Below are positions 17,301-25,389 of a DNA stretch of 64,000 nucleotides, one piece after another (within the stretch, counting starts at the first letter, position 1; each line of letters starts with the position of its first letter). This stretch comes from Gleimia hominis (GTDB taxonomy: Bacteria > Actinomycetota > Actinomycetes > Actinomycetales > Actinomycetaceae): NCBI RefSeq assembly GCF_002871945.2, contig NZ_CP126963.1, forward strand, positions 806,001-870,000. The letters run 5' to 3'. The notes beneath the pieces are model-generated. The model made no database searches. It worked only from the letters and a program-made list of their open reading frames with translations, and was not told where the DNA came from. A program made the position numbers and the translations under genes.

Positions 17301-19349
17301 GCTAATGGGCATGAGGAAACAAGTTCGCGGACCCGCCCCGAAGGCGTGTCCGCTTCTGAGCAAACGCAATCACCCAATCAACCTGACTCCCAGCCCAGCA
17401 AAGACCCCGTTGAAAAACCCGAGGCGGACTTGGAGCCTAAATCTCACCGCCGGGCAAGTGCGAACCGAGTCACCGACCCCCTCGTGGGAATGACGATAGA
17501 CAGCAGGTACCGCATCGAACGCCGGCTAGCACGCGGTGGGATGGCAACCGTCTACGTTGCGCATGACGAAAGACTCGGCCGGCCCGTAGCGGTTAAAGTC
17601 ATGCACCCACACCTGGCAGAATCAGCCGACTACGTGCAGCGGTTTCGCCGCGAAGCCCGGTCCGCCGCACGCATCATCCACCCGTGCGTAGTATCCGTTT
17701 TTGACCAGGGGGAAGTTGCGGGGAGCGGCTACCTGGTTATGGAACTCGTGGACGGGATTAACCTGCGGCAAGTACTGAACGCTCAAGGCGCCATTTCTGT
17801 TGGCAGGTGCCTCGACATCACGGAAAATGTGCTTCAAGCCCTCTCGCTCGCTCACCGAGTGGGTATGGCCCACCGCGACATCAAACCAGAGAACGTGCTC
17901 CTTCCCCCTGAAGGTCCCGCGAAAGTAGCGGACTTCGGGTTAGCGCGCGCTGCCTCAGACGTTTCTGCTGCAACTACCGGAACGGTGCTCGGAACCGTTG
18001 CGTACATCGCTCCAGAAGTGGTTAATGAAGTTGAGGTCGGTCCCAGAGCTGACCTGTACTCGCTGGGCATCATGATGTTCGAAATGCTCACCGGCCACAC
18101 CCCGTTTGAAACACTCAAACCAATCCAAATCGCGCTCGCGCACGTGAACCAAGATATTCCCGCGCCGTCAACGCTCGAGTCGTGGATCCCCTCTGAAATA
18201 GATGACTTCGTGTGCGCGCTCGCTGCCCGGCACACGGAAGACCGGCCGATCGACGCGTCCGCAGCGCTCACGGCACTGCAGCATATTCGCGAGCAGCTGC
18301 CCAACGAAATCCTTCAGCGGCGGGCGCAGCGCGCAGGCGGACCCGCAACCAGCCAGGACACGAACCGGATAGCGTGGCAATCCCCCACGATGGCGTTGCC
18401 CGCAACCAGGAAATCCAATAGTAAGCCGATCCGCATTGCGAAGCCGCAGCCAACGAAGAAACGCAGAAAACTACCGCTCGTTATCGCCACGATTCTCGTG
18501 CTCCTCATAGCCGCCACCGCTGCCCTGTCGTGGTGGTGGTTCGAATACGGCCCCGGCTCGTACATTACGATCCCGAAAATAGCGGGCCTCACCGCCACTC
18601 AAGGGGGTGAGGAACTGAAGAAACTCAACCTCAAGTACGTGCGGGAAGACGAGTTTTCGGACACCGTCAAAAAAGACACGATCATCACGTCCCAACCGAA
18701 ACCGGGTGGCCGGGTACATAAGCGAGGCGTCGTGCACCTTGTCGTATCCAAGGGTGTGGAAATGGTGCAGGTCCCAAGCCTGGTGGGGATGAAGCAAGAG
18801 GAAACTGCTCAGGCGTTACAAAACGCGCGGCTCGCACCGGGGGAAGTGAAAGAAGAGTTCTCCGAATCCGTACCGAAAGGCGTTGTGATTGCCACCAGCC
18901 CGCAATCCGGTGAGGTAGTTAAGCACGACAGTGCCGTAGAGCTAGTGGTGTCTAAAGGCCGCAAACCCATCGAAGTCGCGGACGTCACGGGTAAGCCGCA
19001 GGCGGATGCGCAGAAGATTCTCACCGACCTGGGGTTGAACGTGACTACGGACAGCGAGTTCTCTGACTCCGTCAAAAAAGGCACCGTGATTTCGCAAGAC
19101 CCAGCGGGCGGCCAGACGCGGTACCGCGCCGACACGGTGAAACTAGTGGTGTCAAAAGGCCCCGAAGTGGTTCCTGTTCCAGACGTGACTCGCCTTAGTG
19201 AAGCGGATGCGAAGGCCAAGTTAGAAGCCGCCGGGTTCAAAGTGGAAGTGGACCGTGTGGCCTCGGTACTCGACCGCGTTATCGCCACCAAGCCTGGTAA
19301 AGGCGACAACGCAAAAATTGGGTCCACCGTCACTATCCGCGTTGTGTAA
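17298..19349 (+). CDS. pknL: Serine/threonine protein kinase with four PASTA domains (PknL type)
   Basis: A transmembrane Hanks-type kinase of about 683 residues. The cytoplasmic kinase domain follows a polar 65-residue leader: glycine loop LARGGMATVYVAHDE, VAVKVMHPH lysine, HRDIKPENVLL catalytic loop, DFGLARA and APEV. A basic juxtamembrane region (TKKRRKLP) precedes one membrane segment, LVIATILVLLIAATAALSWW, then four PASTA repeats of about 65 residues outside the cell, each ending in a LVVSKG-like strand except the last. Its divergent neighbour is an Rv2175c-type protein, the known PknL substrate family. M. tuberculosis PknL lacks PASTA domains, while corynebacterial PknL has them, so this is the sensor-bearing form. 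The ligand is probably peptidoglycan or lipid II fragments. Confidence 0.92.
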   Translation: MANGHEETSSRTRPEGVSASEQTQSPNQPDSQPSKDPVEKPEADLEPKSHRRASANRVTDPLVGMTIDSRYRIERRLARGGMATVYVAHDERLGRPVAVKVMHPHLAESADYVQRFRREARSAARIIHPCVVSVFDQGEVAGSGYLVMELVDGINLRQVLNAQGAISVGRCLDITENVLQALSLAHRVGMAHRDIKPENVLLPPEGPAKVADFGLARAASDVSAATTGTVLGTVAYIAPEVVNEVEVGPRADLYSLGIMMFEMLTGHTPFETLKPIQIALAHVNQDIPAPSTLESWIPSEIDDFVCALAARHTEDRPIDASAALTALQHIREQLPNEILQRRAQRAGGPATSQDTNRIAWQSPTMALPATRKSNSKPIRIAKPQPTKKRRKLPLVIATILVLLIAATAALSWWWFEYGPGSYITIPKIAGLTATQGGEELKKLNLKYVREDEFSDTVKKDTIITSQPKPGGRVHKRGVVHLVVSKGVEMVQVPSLVGMKQEETAQALQNARLAPGEVKEEFSESVPKGVVIATSPQSGEVVKHDSAVELVVSKGRKPIEVADVTGKPQADAQKILTDLGLNVTTDSEFSDSVKKGTVISQDPAGGQTRYRADTVKLVVSKGPEVVPVPDVTRLSEADAKAKLEAAGFKVEVDRVASVLDRVIATKPGKGDNAKIGSTVTIRVV

Positions 19350-19394
19350 AACCGCGTTTTCGAAGGCCATGTGGATCCGCTTTCCAGAAAGCTG

Positions 19395-19462
19395 TCTGAA
19401 GTCGCTTTTTGCAAAAAGTCGGTGTGAATTCGCGTCTGTAAGAAGTCGGCGCAGGCTCGGTT
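19395..19462. repeat. Degenerate ~25-bp repeats after pknL
   Basis: Three loose copies built around GAAGTCGG (GAAGTCGCTTTTTGC, AAAGTCGGTGTGAATTCGCG, GAAGTCGGCGCAGG) fill the gap between the convergent stop codons of pknL and the DAHP synthase gene. Similarity is low and could be fortuitous. Confidence 0.35.
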
Positions 19463-20895
19463 TAGGCGGTGGTTGCCTCCCGCAGCAAGTCCGCTACCCG
19501 GAACGCCATCTCAAGGGACTGCTGGTGGTTCAACCGCGGGTCCACCGCTGTTTCATACCGGGCACGCAACCCCTCATCATCTAAATGAGCTGCCCCACCC
19601 AGAACCTCAGTAACATCATCCCCCGTGAGTTCCACATGCAAACCACCCGGGGCGGTACCGGCTTCGCGGTGAGCGGTGAAAAACCCCTCAACTTCATCCA
19701 TGATCGTTTCGAAACTACGCGTCTTATAACCGGTCGAGGAAGTAATCGTATTCCCGTGCATCGGGTCGCACACCCAGGTTACGGGCCGGCCATCTTGCTT
19801 AACGGCTTCCAGCAGGGGCGGTAAGCACTCTCGAATACTTCCCGCTCCCATCCGGGTTATGAACGTGAGCCGTCCCGGTTCCCCCCGTGGATTCAGACGG
19901 TCCATCAAGGCAAATAGATCATCGGGTTGCGCCGTGTGGGATATTTTTACTCCGACTGGGTTGCGAACACTCGACAGTAGGTCTACGTGCGCGCCTTTCG
20001 GGTCGCGCGTGCGCTCACCGATCCATAAGAAGTGCCCGGATGTGTCGTAGTGGTCACCGCCGCGCGAATCCACCCGGGTCATCGCCGCCTCATATTCCAG
20101 TAACAGGGCCTCGTGGGACGCGTAGAAATCCACGACCCGCAGCGCCTCGGAATCCACCCCAGCGGCTTCCATGAACCCAACGGCTTGATTTATTTCGCGT
20201 GCGAGCCGCTCGTACCGCTTGTACGTGGGGTTCGACATGAAGCCTTTATTCCACTCGTGTACGCGCCGCAGGTCTGCGTATCCACCTTGCGTGAATGCTC
20301 TGATGAGGTTCAATGATGCGGCAGAATGCTGGTATAGGTCCAGCAGCCGGGCCGGGTTCGCCACCCGAGCCTGCGCGGTAAATTCGCGTTCGTTCACGGC
20401 GTCCCCACGGTAGGAAGGCAGTGTTACATTCCCCCGCGTTTCCACGTCTGAGGATCTGGGTTTCGCATACTGCCCCGCGATTCTGCCTACTTTCACCACC
20501 GGCACGGACGCGCCGTATGTGAGCACCACTGCCATCTGCAGGATGGTTTGGATTTTGAGGCGGATCCGGTCGGCGGTGGAGTGCGCGAATGTTTCTGCAC
20601 AATCACCTCCCATGAGGATGAACGCGTTGCCCTGCGCTGCTTCCCCCACGAGTGCGCGCAGGTCGTCAACCTCCCCTGCGAATACGAGGGGTGGACGGCT
20701 GCGCAGTTGCTGCGCGACCGCTCGCACGTGGGTTTCGTCTGGGTATTGCGGTTGTTGGCTGGCAGGTAGGTTCCGCCACGAATCCCACGGGAACGTTTGG
20801 TCAATAATCATCTGCTTGGCTACGTATTTCTGGTCGCCCCTAGTTCCAATATGGCTTGAGGGTGCGGGGTCGCGCGGCGGCTCCCACACCCTCAA
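19462..20895 (-). CDS. aroG: Class II 3-deoxy-7-phosphoheptulonate (DAHP) synthase
   Basis: A plant/actinobacterial type II DAHP synthase that condenses phosphoenolpyruvate and erythrose 4-phosphate in the first shikimate step. Family blocks are clear: WRNLPASQQPQYPD, FAGEVDDLR, LMGGDCAETF (metal Cys), KVGRIAGQYAKPRS, the R-G-D-H-YDTSGHFLWIGERT block, VGVKISHTAQP, WVCDPMHGNT (His ligand) and GGLHVELTGDDVTEVLGG. The longest frame begins at a TTG at 20895; an ATG at 20811 (MIIDQTFPWDSW) gives a start closer to most homologues, so the first 28 residues are doubtful. It lies downstream of, and probably in the same transcript as, the phosphofructokinase gene, linking glycolytic flux with aromatic synthesis. 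Confidence 0.93.
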   Translation of the reverse strand: MRVWEPPRDPAPSSHIGTRGDQKYVAKQMIIDQTFPWDSWRNLPASQQPQYPDETHVRAVAQQLRSRPPLVFAGEVDDLRALVGEAAQGNAFILMGGDCAETFAHSTADRIRLKIQTILQMAVVLTYGASVPVVKVGRIAGQYAKPRSSDVETRGNVTLPSYRGDAVNEREFTAQARVANPARLLDLYQHSAASLNLIRAFTQGGYADLRRVHEWNKGFMSNPTYKRYERLAREINQAVGFMEAAGVDSEALRVVDFYASHEALLLEYEAAMTRVDSRGGDHYDTSGHFLWIGERTRDPKGAHVDLLSSVRNPVGVKISHTAQPDDLFALMDRLNPRGEPGRLTFITRMGAGSIRECLPPLLEAVKQDGRPVTWVCDPMHGNTITSSTGYKTRSFETIMDEVEGFFTAHREAGTAPGGLHVELTGDDVTEVLGGAAHLDDEGLRARYETAVDPRLNHQQSLEMAFRVADLLREATTA

Positions 20896-20914
20896 GACTT
20901 AGAACTATGCGGTC

Positions 20915-22120
20915 TTATCGCGGCTGATTAATCTCATCCAGAAGCGTCGTGAACCACGTTTGGGTGGTGTCGAATGCTTTGCCACCTGCGATGCGTTTGA
21001 ACGCGATGGCTTTCAGCTTGTTACCATCTTCTTCGTCATGTCCGATCACGCCGGAGGTGCCTTCGAACGCGCATTCCACCGCGTAGTCAGTCATAGATTT
21101 AATGAGCCGCAGGTCTTGCGCGTTAGCTTTCGCCGAGCGAGAGAAGTAACCGGACTTCTGGACCATCACTTTTTCTGCACCGAGCTTGTGCGCGAACTGC
21201 TTCGCGAACCAGTTACCCGGGTTAATGGTGTCTAGCTTCACGTGTCCGAATGGGTCGCGCTGCACTTCTTCTCCCGCAGCTTCCATTTGCGCGACGATGT
21301 CGTCAACGCCCGCACCTTCGGAGAGGAAAATGTTGACGTTCCCGATTTCATCCATGACCTTCTTGAGGCGTTCAGATTCCGCGTCGATGTCCACGTGTGC
21401 TTCGGGTACGTACACGGCGTGCACATCCCACCGTTCTTGGCTCAGCCCCAGTTCTGGTGCCCATGGTTGCTGCTTAACCCACTCGTGGTAGTTCGCCGCA
21501 GCAGCTGCCGTCAGGTACCCGCAGTTACGCCCCATGACCTCGTGGATAATCAGCATCCGCGGGTTGGAGCGGTGCTCACCAATGATGTTCTGCGCGTACT
21601 TCGAAGCTTGTTCGGCTGCCGTCCAGGCGCCCAGTGACTGGCGGATCGGCACCACGTCGTTGTCGATTGTCTTAGGTAGTCCCACTACCGTTAGGTGGTA
21701 GCCGTTGTCCTCCAGGTAGTGCGCGAGGTCCGCGGCGGTTGTGTTCGTGTCATCGCCCCCGATGGTGTGCAGGACGTCGACGTGATCTGCCCGCAAACGT
21801 TCCGCCGCAACCTTCAGTGGGTCTTCGCCTTCGTTAACGAGTCCGCGTTCCACCAGGTCTTTCGCGTTCGTTAGCTTCACGCGGGAGTTACCGATTGGGG
21901 ACCCACCGTATTCATGCAGCAAACCGGCTTTCGCCCGGGCCTCATCCGTGATCGTCACGTAGTTACCGGTGAGCAGCCCGTGGTAGCCGTACTGGTATGC
22001 GATGATCTCCACGCTGGGGTCCAGCTCCGTGTAACGTTCAATCAACCCACCTACGGCTGATGAGAGACAGGGGGCGAAACCACCTGCGGTCAATAGAGCT
22101 ACGCGCTTGACGGTCATCAA
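20915..22120 (-). CDS. pfp: 6-phosphofructokinase, pyrophosphate-dependent type
   Basis: A 401-residue phosphofructokinase. Two residues that separate PPi- from ATP-dependent enzymes point to pyrophosphate: the motif is GGDDT (ATP enzymes have GGDGS) and the catalytic loop is PKTIDND with Lys (ATP enzymes have GTIDND). Other expected blocks are AGGFAPCLSSAVGG at the N-terminus, HEVMGRNCGYLTAAAA for fructose 6-phosphate and NPGNWFAKQF. A PPi enzyme works reversibly and saves ATP, which fits a fermentative actinomycete. The start ATG at 22120 follows a 223-base region containing a tandem repeat. The specificity call rests on these motifs alone. Confidence 0.88.
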   Translation of the reverse strand: MMTVKRVALLTAGGFAPCLSSAVGGLIERYTELDPSVEIIAYQYGYHGLLTGNYVTITDEARAKAGLLHEYGGSPIGNSRVKLTNAKDLVERGLVNEGEDPLKVAAERLRADHVDVLHTIGGDDTNTTAADLAHYLEDNGYHLTVVGLPKTIDNDVVPIRQSLGAWTAAEQASKYAQNIIGEHRSNPRMLIIHEVMGRNCGYLTAAAAANYHEWVKQQPWAPELGLSQERWDVHAVYVPEAHVDIDAESERLKKVMDEIGNVNIFLSEGAGVDDIVAQMEAAGEEVQRDPFGHVKLDTINPGNWFAKQFAHKLGAEKVMVQKSGYFSRSAKANAQDLRLIKSMTDYAVECAFEGTSGVIGHDEEDGNKLKAIAFKRIAGGKAFDTTQTWFTTLLDEINQPR

Positions 22121-22215
22121 AACACCTTTCGTTGAATAAACTAGGTTCTATTTTAGTTACAGTTTTCAGTTCCGCTTCTATCTTAGTCGGTTCCCCCACC
22201 GACCCCCTATTCCCA

Positions 22216-22320
22216 GCTTGGGGTATTGCCTGCTTGGGGGATATCGCGCTTGAAGCATTCCCCACTTGAGGGATATCGCGCTTGAAGCATTCCCCGCTTA
22301 AGGTATCTCGCGCTTGAGGC
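22216..22320. repeat. 16-bp tandem repeat array downstream of plsC
   Basis: Read on the minus strand, just after the plsC stop, there are about seven copies of a 16-base unit such as CTTCAAGCGCGATATC and CTTAAGCGGGGAATG. Two adjacent 32-base double units (22232-22263 and 22264-22295) are almost identical, and the outer copies are degenerate. It lies between the plsC stop and the pfp start, about 95 bases before the latter. Confidence 0.75.
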
Positions 22321-22343
22321 GCCCGCAGGTTCGCAGGATTCGG

Positions 22344-23198
22344 TTAGCTGTCCTGTGCTGTTGAATCGTCGTCTTGAGCTTGGCCGCCGGATCCGTCGGC
22401 TTCGAGCTTGCCTTTTAGGTCCACTTCTTCACCCGGTTGCGGAGTGGGAACCTCCGTGTGTGGTTTCTCGCGGCCACCCGGCGCCTTCGCACTATTGGGA
22501 ATGGGTCCAGCAAATTTACCTTGCGCCGCCAACTCCGCTTTAACGTCGGCGGCGTAGCGATCTACGTACTCTTGGCCAGAGAGCATCATCAGGTTGTACA
22601 TGATCTCGTCGGTAACAGCCCGCAGCGTGTACCGGTCTTCTTTCAGACCCGCGTAGCGCGAGAAGTCCAGGGGCTCGCCAATGACTATACCAACCTGGTG
22701 CAAAGTGGGGATACGTTTTCCGATCGGCTGGGCAATGTTTGTCCCAATCATTGCCACGGGGATAACGGGTGCGCCCGACTCCAGGGTTAGGCGGGCTACA
22801 CCAACTTTACCGCGGTATAGGCGCCCATCGGGGCTGCGGGTGCCTTCGGGATAAATCCCAAATAAACCTCCTTCATTTAGCCGCTTCAACCCGGTTTGCA
22901 CCGCTGCTTCCGCTGCTTTCGCTGAAGAACGATCAACTGGGATTGTCCCCACAGCCCGCATGAACCGCGCTGTCATCCGACCTTTGAAACCCGTTCCGGT
23001 GAAGTAGTCGGCTTTGCCCATGAACACTACCTCACGGTCAATCATCAGCGGTAGGAACACGGAATCGAAAACCGCCAGGTGGTTAGAAGCCAAAATCGCA
23101 GGTCCGGTTTCGGGAATGTTCTCTTTGCCCCGGATCCAAGGTCGGTACACCGCCTTCATAAAGGGACCGGCACCTCTCTTTAGAACCTGATAAAGCAT
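22344..23198 (-). CDS. plsC: 1-acyl-sn-glycerol-3-phosphate acyltransferase (PlsC family)
   Basis: A 284-residue glycerolipid acyltransferase that would convert lysophosphatidic acid to phosphatidic acid at the inner face of the membrane. Block I is NHLAVFDS (H-x4-D catalytic pair, about residues 39-46), block II VGTIPVDRSS, block III IYPEGTRSPDGRLYRGKVG and block IV APVIPVAMIG. The C-terminal 50 residues are a charged, probably disordered tail (ending DDDSTAQDS) not needed for the fold. In actinobacteria several paralogues exist, so the exact acyl acceptor is uncertain. The start ATG at 23198 is preceded by a GGAGG-like SD. Confidence 0.9.
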   Translation of the reverse strand: MLYQVLKRGAGPFMKAVYRPWIRGKENIPETGPAILASNHLAVFDSVFLPLMIDREVVFMGKADYFTGTGFKGRMTARFMRAVGTIPVDRSSAKAAEAAVQTGLKRLNEGGLFGIYPEGTRSPDGRLYRGKVGVARLTLESGAPVIPVAMIGTNIAQPIGKRIPTLHQVGIVIGEPLDFSRYAGLKEDRYTLRAVTDEIMYNLMMLSGQEYVDRYAADVKAELAAQGKFAGPIPNSAKAPGGREKPHTEVPTPQPGEEVDLKGKLEADGSGGQAQDDDSTAQDS

Positions 23199-23265
23199 GA
23201 GTAACCTCCGACGTTTGAACTATGTGCGTGACTGATGACGGAACGTATCTGTAATGGATGACGTT

Positions 23266-23294
23266 TTGGGCTGGCATCAACCGTGCCAGCCCAA
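23266..23294. terminator. Hairpin between receiver-like gene and plsC
   Basis: TTGGGCTGGCA (23266-23276) pairs perfectly with TGCCAGCCCAA (23284-23294) around a 7-base loop. It lies directly after the stop of the receiver-like gene; a U-tract is poor on the minus strand, so it may be an attenuator rather than a strong terminator. Confidence 0.5.
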
Positions 23295-23301
23295 CTCGCG
23301 C

Positions 23302-23700
23302 CTAATGTTTAGTTGTTAATAGTTTAGCGACCGCGTCCTCCAAAGCGATGGGGTCCAAAGGTTCACAGACCACGGCGCTGGACCCAGCGCTGCGGGCCAA
23401 CCATTCGTCTTGCTGACGAGCAGTGAGGATAAGAATCGGAGGGACTTCGTCGAACGAGTTACGCAGCTCGTGGGCAAACGCCATCCCCCCAGTTTTCTGC
23501 GTCTCCCCATCCGCTATGACGAGGTCGAACTGGCCTTCCGCGAACTTTTGCTTACCACCAGCAGCCGTCGCCGCTTCAGTCCACTCCACCCGCGGCAGCC
23601 CAGCTGCGGGGCGGATACCGATTGCTTTAATAACTTCGGCTCGACGCTCGGAGTTGTCAGAGTAAAGCAGGATACTGGTACGTTCTTGTGCTTCAGACAT
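23302..23700 (-). CDS. Atypical response-regulator receiver domain protein
   Basis: A 132-residue stand-alone receiver-like domain resembling M. tuberculosis Rv3143. The fold pattern is kept: ILLYSDNSERR (acidic pocket reduced to one Asp), FDLVIADGE (candidate phospho-Asp in IAD), ILILTARQQ (Thr/Ser position) and VVCEPLDP. In the last motif the invariant Lys of KP is Glu, which should prevent normal phosphorylation signalling, so this is a pseudo-receiver. There is no output domain and no histidine kinase nearby. It ends beside a hairpin and may be monocistronic. A role as a protein-protein adaptor is an inference. Confidence 0.7.
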   Translation of the reverse strand: MSEAQERTSILLYSDNSERRAEVIKAIGIRPAAGLPRVEWTEAATAAGGKQKFAEGQFDLVIADGETQKTGGMAFAHELRNSFDEVPPILILTARQQDEWLARSAGSSAVVCEPLDPIALEDAVAKLLTTKH

Positions 23701-23808
23701 TAAGTCCCCTTTTTGAAACCATCTTCAAATGTGTGACACGGATACTGTTAACTATTCTAAGCATACGTGCTCGGCCGCGCCCGCGTTGTAGTGAACGCTT
23801 ACCGGTGT

Positions 23809-24834
23809 TTACTTAGCCGCCTGTGCACTAGTTATGTCCACAACCACAGCTTGAGCGGATTGCCCTTCAACCTTCGGTAGGAGGCATAACACGCGCGAAC
23901 CCACGGTTTGGCCCGCGAATCCAATCAACTTACCGACGGTTTGGGGCGACGCGCTTCCTTCATCCCGGTCCCAATCGGACACCGATTGCTTCCCATCCCA
24001 GCTGCGGGCTGTACCGAAGTAGCTCACGAAATCGTTCTCAGTAACGACACGTCCTTTACCTTTAATTAAGGTAATCGCCTCTACCTTCGCGGGCTCCTTT
24101 GCTTTACTGTCAATCTGAATAGTCGGTTTTTCCCCGGCTTTCCCCTCAACTTTAATCCCGTCTGGTAGTTTCGGTTTCGCATCTTCGCCTTGTTTTAGTG
24201 CAGACTTGTCGTGCGTATCGAGTTTACCGACGATGTCAACGACGAATACGAGGGTTGAGTTAGCGGGGATCCTCCCCTGTTCTTGCGGTCCGTATCCCCA
24301 TTTTGCGGGAATTACTAGTTCAACCCGGTCCCCCACTTTTTGGCCTTCCAAACCGTAGGTCCAGCCGGGGATTACTTGTTTGAGAGAAAACGCGATTGGT
24401 TTCGCAGCTCCATTTTCCGGTTTTGCACCACCATTTTCTGCTTTGTCTCCCTCGTTTTCTGAGCGTTCGAAAGAGGAGTCGAAAACGGTTCCATCCCATA
24501 GGGCGCCGTGGTAATGCGCGATAACGGTGTCCGTGGTTTTAACCGCGTCCCCGTCACCTTTTTTGAGTGTTTTCACAACCACCGCGTCTTTTGGCTCGTC
24601 GGCTTTGACTGGGGTGATTTTTGCGCTTTTTGCGTATTCCCCGCTGACTTCTGGAAGTTTTCCTGAGTACTTGCGGTCTACCGGTACCGAATCTTGCGTG
24701 TCATCGCTGGGTGCGGATGCGGTTGGTGAAGCTGTTTGTTGTGCTTCGTCCTGTTTAGGTGTTGAGGTACAGGCACTGACCATGGGGATTGCTATTAGGG
24801 GCACGAGGAGTGCTCGGAAAATCGTGTTTCTCAT
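23809..24834 (-). CDS. FKBP-type peptidyl-prolyl isomerase lipoprotein
   Basis: A 341-residue exported lipoprotein with lipobox VSAC at residues 19-22 after a hydrophobic signal (FRALLVPLIAIPM). Residues about 80-210 are an FKBP domain: VIAHYHGALWDGTVFDSS, SLKQVIPGWTYGLEGQKVGDRV, VIPAKWGYG and STLVFVVDIV, with the catalytic-pocket Tyr, Phe, Asp and Trp positions recognisable. A second half (about 225-340) is an FKBP-like domain that has lost most pocket residues (VSYFGTARSWDGKQ, AQAVVVDIT). It probably assists folding of secreted proteins at the outer membrane face. The double architecture is known in actinobacteria. It starts with ATG at 24834. Confidence 0.88.
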   Translation of the reverse strand: MRNTIFRALLVPLIAIPMVSACTSTPKQDEAQQTASPTASAPSDDTQDSVPVDRKYSGKLPEVSGEYAKSAKITPVKADEPKDAVVVKTLKKGDGDAVKTTDTVIAHYHGALWDGTVFDSSFERSENEGDKAENGGAKPENGAAKPIAFSLKQVIPGWTYGLEGQKVGDRVELVIPAKWGYGPQEQGRIPANSTLVFVVDIVGKLDTHDKSALKQGEDAKPKLPDGIKVEGKAGEKPTIQIDSKAKEPAKVEAITLIKGKGRVVTENDFVSYFGTARSWDGKQSVSDWDRDEGSASPQTVGKLIGFAGQTVGSRVLCLLPKVEGQSAQAVVVDITSAQAAK

Positions 24835-24892
24835 GTGTTCAATTCTATAGGTCTACGTTTTGCGCTCACTGAGCAGCACCCAGTTGGTTCAA

Positions 24893-24928
24893 AAATGAGC
24901 AAACCAAACGGGGTTGGTTTGCTCATTT
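24893..24928. terminator. Bidirectional hairpin terminator
   Basis: AAATGAGCAAACCAA (24893-24907) pairs with TTGGTTTGCTCATTT (24914-24928) around ACGGGG. A-rich on one side and T-rich on the other, it can act on both strands; here it sits after the HesB/IscA gene on the minus strand and before the FKBP gene. Confidence 0.8.
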
Positions 24929-24984
24929 AGGCTAGGTCTCCAGTTGTCTTGCGCAACTATAAGTCTTATTGCGGCACGGATTGT

Positions 24985-25332
24985 TTAGTGGAAGGATTCC
25001 CCGCATGCGCACGATCCAGTGGCGTTGGGGTTGTCGATGGTGAATCCTTGTTTTTCAATCGTGTCCGAGAAGTCAATCGTGGCCCCGTTTAGGTAGGGCA
25101 CGGACATGCGGTCTACTACAACTTCGACTCCGCCGAAGTCACGCACGGCGTCGCCGTCTAGCAGGCGTTCGTCAAAGTAGAGGGAGTAGATGAGGCCGGA
25201 GCAGCCGCCGGGTGAAACTGAGACGCGTAGTCGCAGGTCGTCGCGGCCTTCTTGTTCCAGCAGACTACGAACTTTTTGCGCAGCCACATCAGTCAAAATA
25301 ACCTCATGGGTTGGGAGTGCTTCAACAGACAT
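24985..25332 (-). CDS. erpA: HesB/IscA family iron-sulfur cluster insertion protein
   Basis: A 115-residue A-type iron-sulfur carrier. The three cluster cysteines are present: GGCSGLIY at the centre, and SCACGESFH at the C-terminus. Such proteins receive a cluster from the scaffold and deliver it to target apoproteins. In actinobacteria a single ErpA/IscA-like protein of this length is the rule and works with the SUF system, which is not in this window. It starts with ATG at 25332, and transcription ends at a strong hairpin. The symbol erpA is by similarity; IscA is the alternative. Confidence 0.88.
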   Translation of the reverse strand: MSVEALPTHEVILTDVAAQKVRSLLEQEGRDDLRLRVSVSPGGCSGLIYSLYFDERLLDGDAVRDFGGVEVVVDRMSVPYLNGATIDFSDTIEKQGFTIDNPNATGSCACGESFH

Positions 25333-25389
25333 TGATCTGCCTTCCTATCTCGATTACATGAACACTCTATAGCGTTGCGGTGCTTGTGG

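Noticed and set aside
20812..20895. Tryptophan-type leader peptide before DAHP synthase
   Set aside because: Only one Trp in the extension and no mutually exclusive hairpins were visible.
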